From DASQPA01 sp963757335 (GTDB lineage Bacteria; Acidobacteriota; Thermoanaerobaculia; Multivoradales; UBA5704), in contig CAVWRJ010000002.1 in NCBI GenBank assembly GCA_963757335.1, positions 310,001-374,000 of the forward strand: DNA of 64,000 nucleotides, read 5' to 3'. The stretch's first letter is position 1; each line of letters begins with the position of its first letter. The translations under genes and the position numbers were made by a program. Shown in pieces: positions 50,236 to 59,300 of the stretch. The notes under the pieces were generated by a model. That model ran no database searches. It was not told where the DNA came from and was given only the letters and a program-made list of their open reading frames with translations.

Positions 50236-51129
50236 ATGCGCCTGGTAACCCGTGGTGACTTGGATGGGCTGACCTGTGCCGTGCTGCTCACTTTAAACGA
50301 GCCGATCGAGGGCATCGCGCTCGTCCATCCCCAGGATGTGAGCGACGGCCGGGCCGACATCCAGCCCGGGGACGTGATCGCCAACCTGCCCTACCACCCG
50401 GGTTGTGCCCTGTGGTTCGACCACCATCAGCACACGGCGACCCCCAACATCCCTCCCGAAGCCTTCCGGGGCGCCTTCGCCCAGGCGCCGTCGGCGGCCC
50501 GGCTGGTCTACGAGTACTACGGCGGGGAGGCGGACCTGCCGCAGTTCGCGGCGTTGGTCCGGGAGACCGACCGCCTGGACTCGGCGGACCTGACGCCCGA
50601 GGATGTGCTCGATCCCCAGAGCTACATCAAGCTCGGTTTCACCATCGACGGCCGGAGCGGCCTCGGCACCTTCGAGCGCTACTTTCTCCACCTGGTCGAG
50701 CTGCTGCGGGCCGGCACCCCGATCGAGGCGGTCCTCGACGACCCCGCCGTCCGCAAGCGCACCGCGCTCCTCGACAGCGAGAACGAGTGCTTCCGCCGCG
50801 ACCTCAAGAGCTCCAGCCGGGTGGAGGGCAACGTCGTCGTCACCGACTTTCGCGAGCTCGACCACACCCCGATCGGCAACCGCTTCGTCGTCTACGCCCT
50901 CTATCCGGAGGTCAACGTCTCGGCCCGCATCCACTGGGGCCCGCAGCGCAGCTTCCCCATGCTGCTCCTCGGCCACAGCATCTTTAGGCGCACCTGCAAG
51001 ACCAACGTCGGCGAACTCGCCGCCCGCTACGGCGGCGGCGGCCACCGGGGAGCCGGCAGCATCCCCCTGATGGACGACCCCGAGCAGCAGATCCGCATGG
51101 TGGTCGCCGAGCTCAAGGCCAACGGCTGA
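50236..51129 (+). CDS. DHH family phosphoesterase (exopolyphosphatase-like)
   Basis: 297 residues. DHH motif WFDHHQH (about residue 57) and LVTRGDLDGLTCAVLL at the start provide metal ligands; the C-terminal RYGGGGHRGAGSIPL is the DHHA1-type substrate-binding loop. The N-terminus (VHPQDVSDGRADIQPGDVIANLPYHPGC) matches proteobacterial proteins annotated as exopolyphosphatase-like. The substrate could be polyphosphate, nanoRNA or a cyclic dinucleotide breakdown product; the sequence alone does not decide. Confidence 0.85.
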   Translation: MRLVTRGDLDGLTCAVLLTLNEPIEGIALVHPQDVSDGRADIQPGDVIANLPYHPGCALWFDHHQHTATPNIPPEAFRGAFAQAPSAARLVYEYYGGEADLPQFAALVRETDRLDSADLTPEDVLDPQSYIKLGFTIDGRSGLGTFERYFLHLVELLRAGTPIEAVLDDPAVRKRTALLDSENECFRRDLKSSSRVEGNVVVTDFRELDHTPIGNRFVVYALYPEVNVSARIHWGPQRSFPMLLLGHSIFRRTCKTNVGELAARYGGGGHRGAGSIPLMDDPEQQIRMVVAELKANG

Positions 51130-51158
51130 GGGCCGGCCCCGCCTCCCTGCACAGCTTC

Positions 51159-53624
51159 TCAGCCCTCGCGGAGCGGCGTCGCCGGGTTCACCCGCGCCGC
51201 CCGGAGAGCCGGCGGGACGCTGGCCGCGATGGCGGTCACCAGGAGCACCAGGGACTGCGCGGCGTAGACTTTGGGGTCCTGCAGGTCGGTGCCTTGGAGA
51301 GCGCTCGCGAGGATCGGCTGGAGGAAGAAACGGGCGGCGACCCCGCCGAGGACCAGGCCGGCGCCGGAGAGGATCGCGGCTTCGGCGAGCACCGCGGCGG
51401 TCACCTGGGAGGGGCGGGCGCCCAGGGCGAGACGGATGCCGATCTCCCGGCGCCTCCGGGCGGCGGAAAGGGTGATCACCGTGTAGATCCCGATCCCGGA
51501 GAGGAGGAGAGCGAAGAGACCGAAGAGCCCCAGGAGGAGGGCCGAGACGCGCTCCATCCAGAGCGCGCCGGAGACGAAATTCGTCATCGTGTCGATCTCG
51601 GCGAGCGGCATCCCGGGATCGATCGCCTGGGCGGCGTGGCGCAGAGCCGGCAGGAGGGCGGCCTCCGGCCGGGTGTCGGTTCGTACGTGGAGGGTCATCG
51701 AGGCGGCATCGTTCTGGGTCAGCGGCAGGTAGACGAAGGGGGGCGTGTCCTCGCGGAGATTCCGGTACTTGGCATCCTTGGCGATGCCGATCACCTCGAT
51801 CGGCGGCTTGCCCCGCTCGAAACGGAAGCGGCGGCCGAGCGGGTCCTGCCCCGGCCAGGCGAGCCGCGCCAGGGTCTCGTTGACGATCGCCACCCGCCGG
51901 CAATCCACGCAGTCGACCTCGGCAAAGTCGCGGCCGTGGAGGAGAGGAATGCCGGCGACCCGGAAGAAGCCGGGAGTCACGACGTTGGTACGGTGAGAGG
52001 AGCGCCCACCGGCCTTGATCCCCTTCTCCTGCCCTTCGGGGTAGATCGCCCGCGACACGATGGCGCCGCGCAGCAGCCGGTTCTCCGACAGCGCGGCCCC
52101 CCGGACCCCCGGGAGGGCGGCGACCCGCTCCAGGAGCTCGCGGTAGTAGCCGCGGGTGCGGGCCGCGTCGTAGCCCTGATCGCCGGGGGCGACCGAGAGG
52201 GCGAGCAGGCCCTCCGGCCGGAACCCGAGGTCGGCCTGCCGGCTCCGCAACAGCCCGGTGACGAGGAGGTTCGCCCCGATGAGCGCAAAGAGGGTCAGGG
52301 CGAGCTCCAAGACCACGGCCAGGCGACGGGGATGCCACAGCCGCGGCCGCGGTTCGGCCAGCCGGGCCTCCGCCAGACGGCGGGCGAGGCCGCGCCGGGC
52401 GGTGCGCAGGATAGGGACGAGCCCGAAGAGGAGAACGATCGCCAGGGCGAAGAGGACCGTGCCCGCGAAGAGGGCGGGATCGAGGTGGAGGTCGAGGTCG
52501 CCCGTCGCCAGCTCCGGCGGGCGGAAATCCCAGAGCAGGCGCAGGCTCCAGAGACCGACCGGCAGGCTGAGGAGGACGGCGATCGCGAAGAGGAGCAGCG
52601 ATTCGACCGCCAGCAGGCGGGCGAGAGCTTTGAGGCTGCCGCCCACCGCCTGACGGATGGCGAGCTCCGGACCGCGCTCGACACCCCGGGCCAGGAGCAG
52701 GTTGGCGACGTTGGCCGAAACGACCAGGAGGAGCAGCACCGCGGCGAACGACAGGGTCCTGCCGTAGCCCGTGTAGCGCTCCCGCTCGCGCGGCAGGATC
52801 GCCCCTTCGACGAGCGGCAGGAGGCGGACTCCCAGCTTCTCGTTCTCCTTCGGGAACTGCCGCTCGAGCGCGCGGGCCACCGCCGTCATGTCGGCCGTGG
52901 CCGCGGCCAGCGAGACACCCGGCTTCAACCGCCCGAAGGCGCGGAACGGCCAGTCGTCGCGCGACTCGAAGAACGCCGGATAGGGGGAGAGCACCGGGAA
53001 CATCGTGAACGGGACCCAGACGTCGACCTGGGTGTCGAGATCGGTGCCGCGGAACCCCGGCGGGGCGACGCCGATCACCGTGAACTTGCGCCCGCCCAAG
53101 AGGATGCTCCTGCCGACGACCTGGGGATCGGCGCCGAAGAGACGGCTGAAGCAGCCGTGGCTCAAGACGGCGACCGCCGCCGCCCCCGGCACCCGCACCT
53201 CGTCCGGCCGGAAGAAGCGGCCGCGCGCCGGGCGGACCCCCAGAACGTCGAAGTAGTTGGCGGTGGCGAACATGCCGACGATGCGCTCCGGCGTCGCACC
53301 GCCGGCGAGGTTCATCTTCAGCCACTGGTAGAGGGCGACATCGGAGAAAGACCGGTTGCGGTCGCGGAAATCGCGGTAGTTCGGGTAGGAGACGTTCTCG
53401 AAGCCGCCGGCGGGGAGGCCGTTCTCCCCGAGCGTCGTCTGGTAGATCGCCACCAGCTCGCGGGGGGCTCGGACCGCCGGCAGGGGATGGAGGAAGATCG
53501 CCCCGAAGAGGCTCCAGATCGCCGTGTTGGTCCCGATCCCCAGGACCAACAGGAGCAGGACGGCGAAGGTGAACGCCGGCCGCTTCAGAAGGCAGCGCAA
53601 CGTCAACAGGAGTTCTTGCCCCAC
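51159..53624 (-). CDS. Large MacB/FtsX-type permease (acidobacterial duplicated orphan permease style)
   Basis: 821 residues, about eight membrane helices in two FtsX units each followed by an extracytoplasmic domain. Features: N-terminal RPAFTFAVLLLLVLGIGTNTAIW, MacB-PCD-like SYPNYRDFRDRNRSF and GVAPPGFRGTDLD, second-half LAVVLELALTLFALIGANL, RREIGIRLALGARPSQV and a terminal NPATPLREG. It has no ATPase domain and none is nearby, as for other 'orphan' permeases of this type, which are notably abundant in Acidobacteria. GTG 53624 follows AGGAGG. Probable role: lipid or peptide export or membrane signalling. Confidence 0.88.
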   Translation of the reverse strand: MGQELLLTLRCLLKRPAFTFAVLLLLVLGIGTNTAIWSLFGAIFLHPLPAVRAPRELVAIYQTTLGENGLPAGGFENVSYPNYRDFRDRNRSFSDVALYQWLKMNLAGGATPERIVGMFATANYFDVLGVRPARGRFFRPDEVRVPGAAAVAVLSHGCFSRLFGADPQVVGRSILLGGRKFTVIGVAPPGFRGTDLDTQVDVWVPFTMFPVLSPYPAFFESRDDWPFRAFGRLKPGVSLAAATADMTAVARALERQFPKENEKLGVRLLPLVEGAILPRERERYTGYGRTLSFAAVLLLLVVSANVANLLLARGVERGPELAIRQAVGGSLKALARLLAVESLLLFAIAVLLSLPVGLWSLRLLWDFRPPELATGDLDLHLDPALFAGTVLFALAIVLLFGLVPILRTARRGLARRLAEARLAEPRPRLWHPRRLAVVLELALTLFALIGANLLVTGLLRSRQADLGFRPEGLLALSVAPGDQGYDAARTRGYYRELLERVAALPGVRGAALSENRLLRGAIVSRAIYPEGQEKGIKAGGRSSHRTNVVTPGFFRVAGIPLLHGRDFAEVDCVDCRRVAIVNETLARLAWPGQDPLGRRFRFERGKPPIEVIGIAKDAKYRNLREDTPPFVYLPLTQNDAASMTLHVRTDTRPEAALLPALRHAAQAIDPGMPLAEIDTMTNFVSGALWMERVSALLLGLFGLFALLLSGIGIYTVITLSAARRRREIGIRLALGARPSQVTAAVLAEAAILSGAGLVLGGVAARFFLQPILASALQGTDLQDPKVYAAQSLVLLVTAIAASVPPALRAARVNPATPLREG

Positions 53625-53705
53625 TGGAATCCTCCTAGCTCTCCGTTTCTTATTATCTATAGTGCATCATTCTTCCTTTTACGAGCCCCCCCGGTCGTGG
53701 GGAGG

Positions 53706-53721
53706 TGGCACGTTTTTCGCT
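53706..53721 (+). promoter_or_regulatory. Sigma-54-type promoter of the DUF3606 gene
   Basis: TGGCACGTTTTTCGCT matches the TGGCACG-N4-TTGCW consensus with one mismatch, and the invariant GG and GC are at correct spacing. It lies about 55 nt upstream of the ATG, giving a leader of about 45 nt with a good GGAGG. No rpoN or enhancer-binding activator gene is in the window. Confidence 0.6.
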
Positions 53722-53776
53722 ATTCTTCTGTTTCAGATGCAAAAACCTGAGCTCAAATCAAGAACGGAGGAACATC

Positions 53777-53953
53777 ATGGCCGACGATCACACCAAACGT
53801 GGTCCCCAGGACGCGGCAAGAATCAACGTCCACGAGAGTTGGGAGCTCGAATATTGGTGCAAAGAGTTGGGCGTCACTCCCGAGGTTCTGAGGGATGCCG
53901 TGCAGCAGGTCGGGCCGATGGCGAAAGACGTGCGCCGCCATCTCGGAAAATAG
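53777..53953 (+). CDS. DUF3606-like small protein
   Basis: 58 residues. Pattern: MADDHTKRGPQDAARINVHE, then WELEYWCKELGVTPEVLRDAV and a Lys-rich end (VRRHLGK), matching the small DUF3606 proteins found in many bacteria, which have a helix-turn-helix-like second half. ATG 53777 follows GGAGG; an in-frame upstream start lacks one. Often associated with stress conditions; no biochemical role is established. Driven by a sigma-54-type promoter and followed by a strong hairpin. Confidence 0.75.
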   Translation: MADDHTKRGPQDAARINVHESWELEYWCKELGVTPEVLRDAVQQVGPMAKDVRRHLGK

Positions 53954-53972
53954 CGGTCGGGAAAAGTCCGGC

Positions 53973-54001
53973 GAGGGGCCTGCTGCTGTAGCAGGCCCCT
54001 C
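53973..54001 (+). terminator. Terminator-like hairpin after the DUF3606 gene
   Basis: GAGGGGCCTGC and GCAGGCCCCTC form an 11-bp stem with a 7-nt loop; the following bases are only weakly T-rich. Confidence 0.6.
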
Positions 54002-54028
54002 TGACCTCTTCGTCAGGAGCGGTCTTCG

Positions 54029-55452
54029 TCAGGCGCGCCGCACCCGCAGGAGATAGAACGCGGCGCCGACCAGGGCGAGCCCGAGGACCAGCAGGCCGCG
54101 GGGATCGAGGGTCGGGATGGCGGTGATCGGGGCGGCCGACACGTTCGCCGTGCTGGCGATCGTCGCCGTCGCGGTGCCGGGGGCGTCGTCGGCGAGCGTG
54201 ACGCTGACCGTGAAGGTACCGCTCGCGGCGTAGGTATGGCTACCGGAGACAGTGAAGGTACCGCTGCCGCCCGCCACCGTGCCCGGGCTCGTGGTGCCGT
54301 CTCCCCAGTTGATCGTGGCCACGAAATCGCTCGCGACGTTCGCCGTATCGGTATCGGTGAAGGTCGCCACGGTGCCGTTGAAGGGAGCGGCTGCCTGGGC
54401 GGTGATCGTGGCCGGTGTCCCGGACAGCCCGTCGGCTTCGGTCGCCGAAGCGCTCCCCGTGCCGGTCGAGGTGGCCCCGCCGGGCCCGGTCTCGGTGACC
54501 GTCACGGTGGTCGTGAAAGTTCCTTCATCCGCGTAGGTATGCTGGCCGGTGACGGTGAACGAGCCCGAGCCGCCGGCGATCGTGCCCGCCGTGGGCGCCG
54601 TACCGTCCCCCAACTAATCGAGCTGGTGAAGGATGCCGGCGTCTTGCTGGTGTCCGAGTCCGAGAAGGTCGCGACCGTCCCGTTGAAGGGAGCGCCCTCC
54701 GCGGTGGAGACGTTGACCGCCGTCACAGCGAGGCCGACTCCGCCGACATGGGCGGTGCTGGTCACCGTCGCCGTGGCGGTACCGGGCGGGTCGTCGGAGA
54801 GGGTGACCTGCACGGAGAAGGTGCCCGGGCTGGCGTAGGTGTGAGTTCCGCTGACCTGGAACGATCCCCCGCCGCCGCTGACCGTGCCGGTCGAGGTCGT
54901 CGCGTCACCCCAATTGATCGTCGCAAGGAAGTCCGCGGCGGGCGTCGCCGTGAGGCTGTCCGAGAACGTCGCCACCGTCCCCGTGAAGCTGACGCCGGCG
55001 GCCGCCGAGAACGTCCGCGGGGCGCCGGAGAGGGCGTCGGCTTCGTTGACCGTCGCGGTGGGGCTCGCCTTGGCGGTGCCGGTGCCGGGCGGCACGTCGG
55101 AGATCGTGACCGTCGCGGTGAAGGAGCCCTCGTCCGTATAGGTGTGCTGGCCGAGGACGACGAAGGCGTCCGAGCTGAAACCGATCGTTCCCGCGGTCGC
55201 TGGCGAGCCGTCCCCCCAGTTGATCGAGGTCGTGAAGGACGCCGGGGTCGCATTGGGGTCGTTGTCGGTGAAGGTCGCCACCGCGCCACTGAAGGCCGAC
55301 TGCTCGCCGGTCGCGAAATCGATCGGCGAGGCGGTGATCACCGTGGCACCGGCGCGCCCGGACACCGCCGACGTCGCGAGCAGAAAGAACCCGGCGGCGA
55401 GCAGTGGAACCGCCAACTCGCGCACCTTCGATCCCAAGCTTCGGCTGTACAT
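54029..55452 (-). CDS. Exported PKD-like repeat protein with IPTL-type C-terminal sorting signal, frameshifted
   Basis: 474 residues after correction. ATG 55452 has GAGGAGG upstream; signal peptide ELAVPLLAAGFFLLATSAVS. Five tandem beta-sandwich repeats of about 80-95 residues, each with INWGDG-like and HTYADEGTFT-like strands (PKD or Ig-like). The C-terminus reads AIPTLDPRGLLVLGLALVGA then a hydrophobic helix and Arg-Arg-Ala, a tripartite IPTL-CTERM-type signal. The frame breaks at 54607-54611: five C on the plus strand where six would continue SISWGDGTAPTAG. Likely a surface or exported adhesin-like protein. No exosortase-like gene is in the window. Confidence 0.75.
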
Positions 55453-55671
55453 GGAACCCCTCCTCAAGAACCCTCTGCCTTCGTGGGCTCGGGCTTGCTC
55501 TTTTAGTTCCGCGGGAACTGACTGCACGTTGATGCTGGGACGACCTTACAGCGGGATCCCCTCGTTGACAAGCTCGGAGCCCGGGCAGTTTCGTCCTCTC
55601 GTGCTAGGCTCACGAAGCTCACTCTAAAAACCTGGCCCGATTCCGCCGCCAGTGCGAGCGAGGAGATCCCC

Positions 55672-56229
55672 ATGCATCGCAAGAGCACCGAGTCCTGGTT
55701 GGCCCTGTCCGTCCTGTTGACGCTCGCCGCCTGTGGCCGGACAGAGGTGAGCCCCTCCCCGGCTGGCACCGCGACAGCAGCAGCGCCGCCGGCGGCGACC
55801 GCGGGGACCGCGGCGACCGCCGCCGCACCGGCTGCCCCCAGCGCGCTCCCCAAGCCGGAGGACCTCGTCACGCCGGCCGAGGCGGCGGCGCTCCTCGGCG
55901 GCGACGTCACCCTGGAGGTCCACAACCTGCAGGCGGCCTATCCCGGCTCCTCCGACTTCGCCTATCAGACGAAGAACGTCCGCATCCTCCTCGCCGCTTT
56001 CTATCCGCAGGGAGGGGCTGAGATGTTCGACAACATGAAGAAGACCCTGAGCGCTCCCGGCCGGCACCCGCTCCTCCCCTGCTCGGCCGGCGACTCCTGC
56101 TTCATGACAGGAAAGGGGATGGTCCACGTGCTCAAGAGCGGCACCTACTTCACCCTCGCCGACGACAACGCCGAAGGCGGGAGGCTCGAAACGCTCGCCC
56201 GCACCGTCGCCGGCCGGCTCCCGGCCTGA
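55672..56229 (+). CDS. Lipoprotein, unknown function
   Basis: 185 residues. Lipobox LTLAAC with the lipidated Cys at about residue 21, preceded by a hydrophobic signal. An Ala/Thr/Pro-rich linker (residues 25-55, built from 9-bp-like repeats) leads to a compact domain (TPAEAAALLGGDVTLEVHN, FAYQTKNVRILLAAFYP, GKGMVHVLKSGTYFTLAD) with a Cys pair (PCSAGDSC). ATG follows GAGGAGATC. Probably membrane-tethered in the periplasm; no named family recognised. Confidence 0.7.
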   Translation: MHRKSTESWLALSVLLTLAACGRTEVSPSPAGTATAAAPPAATAGTAATAAAPAAPSALPKPEDLVTPAEAAALLGGDVTLEVHNLQAAYPGSSDFAYQTKNVRILLAAFYPQGGAEMFDNMKKTLSAPGRHPLLPCSAGDSCFMTGKGMVHVLKSGTYFTLADDNAEGGRLETLARTVAGRLPA

Positions 56230-56314
56230 CCGCGGAGCGCCCGGACGAGGAACGCGAGCCAGCGTAAAGCCCTTCTCGCCCTGGCGAGCTCTCTCGTGGC
56301 AAAATAGGCAAGGC

Positions 56315-59300
56315 ATGCCGAATCGCGCATCGGACAGCACTCCCGAAAGGCCAACCCCCCCAGGCACCAGAAAGACCGACCCGTTAGCCGGCGGCGGCGA
56401 GATGGGGGCGCTCCTGCGCTCGATCGACTGGTCGAGCACCGCGGTCGGCCCGGTCCCGGGCTGGCCGCAGAGCCTGCGCACCGCGCTCAGCATTCTCTTG
56501 GAGACCGGCTTCCCCATGTACATCGCGTGGGGTCCCGAGTTCACGCAGTTCTACAACGACGGCTATCGGCCGATCCTCGGCTCGACGAAGCATCCCGCCG
56601 CCATGGGGCGGAGCACCCGGCAGACCTTCGCCGAGATCTGGCACATCATCGGGCCGATGTTCCAGGGCGTCATGGAGGGCACCGCCACGACGGTCGTAGA
56701 CTTCCTCCTGCCGCTCGACCGGCACGGCTTCGTCGAGGAGTGCTACTTCATCTTCTCGTACAGCCCCATCCGCGAGGAGGGCGGCGCGGTCGGCGGCGTC
56801 CTCGTCACCGTCACCGAGACGACCGAGCGCATCCTCGGCGCCCGTCGGCTCAAAACCCTCCAGGATCTCTCGGCCAGGACCCAGGCGGTGACGACCGCCG
56901 AGGCGGCCTGCGAGGCCGCGGCGGAGATCCTCGGCGAGAACCCGGCCGATCTGCCCTTCGCCCTGCTGTACCTCTTCCATCCCGATGGGAAACGGGCGAC
57001 GCTCGCCGGGGCGGCCCGAATCGCGCCCGGGACCGCCGCCAGCCCGACCGAGCTCGATCTCACCGTGGAGGGCTCGCCCTGGCCGCTCGCGGCGATCGCG
57101 GCAGTCGCAAAGAGCGTCGAGAGCGGGGCGGCCCAGCTCTCAGAGGAGCTACCGCCCGGCCTGGGGCCCCTGCCGGCCGCTCCAGACCAGTCGCCGCCGC
57201 AACGGGTGCTGGTGCTCCCCATCGCCCAGCCCGGAGCGGACCGGCCGACCGGCGCGCTGGTCGCCGCCCTCAGTCCGGGGCTCATCCTGGACGAAAAGTA
57301 CCGCAGCTTCTTGGCGCTCGTCGCCGGCCAGATCGCGATCGCCATCTCGAACGCGCGCGCGCTCTCAGAGGCCCGGGCGCGCGCCGAGGCGCTGGCCGAG
57401 ATCGATCGGGCGAAGACGGCGTTCTTCAGCAACGTGAGCCATGAGCTCCGAACCCCCTTGACCCTCCTGCTCGGCCTGGCCGAGGAATCCCTCGCCGATG
57501 GAACGGCGTCGCCCGCGGCGGCAGAGCGCCAGCAGATGGAGGTCATCCACCGGAACGGGCTGCGTCTCTTGAAGCTGGTCAACACGCTCCTCGAATTCTC
57601 CCGGATCGAAGCCGGCCGCCTGCAGGCGTCGTACGAGCCCACCGACCTCGCCCACCTGACGCGCGACCTGGCGAGCGTCTTCCGCTCCGCCATCGAGAGC
57701 GCCGGCCTGCGCTTCGTGCTCGCGGTCGAGACGCTCGACGAGCCGGTCTTCGTCGACCCCGACATGTGGGAGAAGATCGTTCTCAACCTGCTCTCGAACG
57801 CCCTCAAGTTCACCTTCGAGGGGGAGATCGAGGTCGCGCTCCGCCGGTCGGGCGAGCGGGCCCTGCTCACGGTTCGCGATACCGGGACCGGGATCGCCGC
57901 CGAGCAGCTGCCCCTCCTGTTCGATCGCTTCCACCGGGTGCCGGGCGCGCGCTCGCGCACCCACGAGGGCACCGGGATCGGACTCGCCCTCGTCCAGGAG
58001 CTGGTCAAGCTCCAGGGCGGGACGGTGACGGTGTCCTCCGTCCCCGGTCAGGGCACGACCTTCAGCGTGGCGCTCCCCTTCGGTACGGCGCATCTCGCCC
58101 CGGAGCGGATCACGGCTTCGCGGAGCCTCCCCGCGACCGCCAACGCGGTGCCCTTCGTGCAGGAAACCGAGCGTTGGGCGCAAAACGGCGCTCCCGGCGT
58201 CCCGCTCGCCGCCGCTGCCGAACCGCCGGCGACGGCGAGGACGAGGGCGAGGGCCCCCGGGACGATCGGGCCGGCGCGCATCCTGGTCGCCGACGACAAC
58301 GCCGACATGCGCGAGTACGTCGGCCGTCTCCTCGGCGACCGCTGGGCCGTGGAGACGGCCGCCGACGGCGCCTCGGCCCTGGAGCGCGCCCGGCAGACTC
58401 TCCCCGATCTCATCCTCTCCGACGTCATGATGCCGGGTCTGGACGGCTACCAGCTGCTCCAGGCCCTGCGCGCCGACGAGCGGACCCGCGGGATTCCCGT
58501 CCTCTTCCTCTCGGCGCGCGCCGGCGAGGAGTCGCGGATCGAGGGGCTCCAAGCGGGCGCCGACGACTACCTGGTCAAACCCTTCTCGGCGCGCGAGCTG
58601 CTCGCCCGCGTCGGCACGCACTTAGAAATCTCACGCCTGCGCACCGCCGCCGAGCGCACCCGAGCCCGGCTGCGCTCCCAGTTCCTGCAGGCGCCCGTCG
58701 CGGTGTGCCTCCTGAGCGGCCCCGAGCTCGTCTTCGAAATCGCCAATCCGCTCTACGAGGAGATGGTCGGCCGGTCGAACATCACGGGCAGACCGATCCG
58801 CGCGGTCTTCCCCGAGCTGCCGCCCGACGCCCCGATCTTTCAGACCCTCGAAGAGGTCTACCGGAGCGGCGAGCCGTTCATGGCCGAGGAGTACCCGGTG
58901 CCGCTCGACCGCCAGGGCTCTGGAACCCCGGAAGACGTCTTCTTCAAGTTCACCGCTCAGCCCATGCGCGAGGCGAATGGGGAGGTGAGCGGCGTCATGG
59001 CGGTCGCCGTCGACGTCACGGTACAGGTGCGCGCGCGCCGCGAAGTCGAGGCCGCCCGCCAGCTGCTCGAGGCGGTGGTCGACCAGATGCCCTCGGGAGT
59101 GATCATCGTCGAGGCGCCCTCGGGGAGGAAGCTCCTCGCCAACGAGCGGGTGCGGGCGATCCTCGGCCATCCGGCGCTGCCCACCCGCTCGATCGACGAC
59201 TTCTCTTCCTACACGGCCGTCCATCCCGACGGCCGCCCGTTCGCCGCTGGCGAGTATGCGCTGATCCGGGCGCTCGGCGGCGAGGTCGTCCTCGACGAGG

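Noticed and set aside
53973..54001. Small RNA gene at the hairpin after DUF3606
   Set aside because: A single short stem-loop directly after a stop codon is more simply a terminator.
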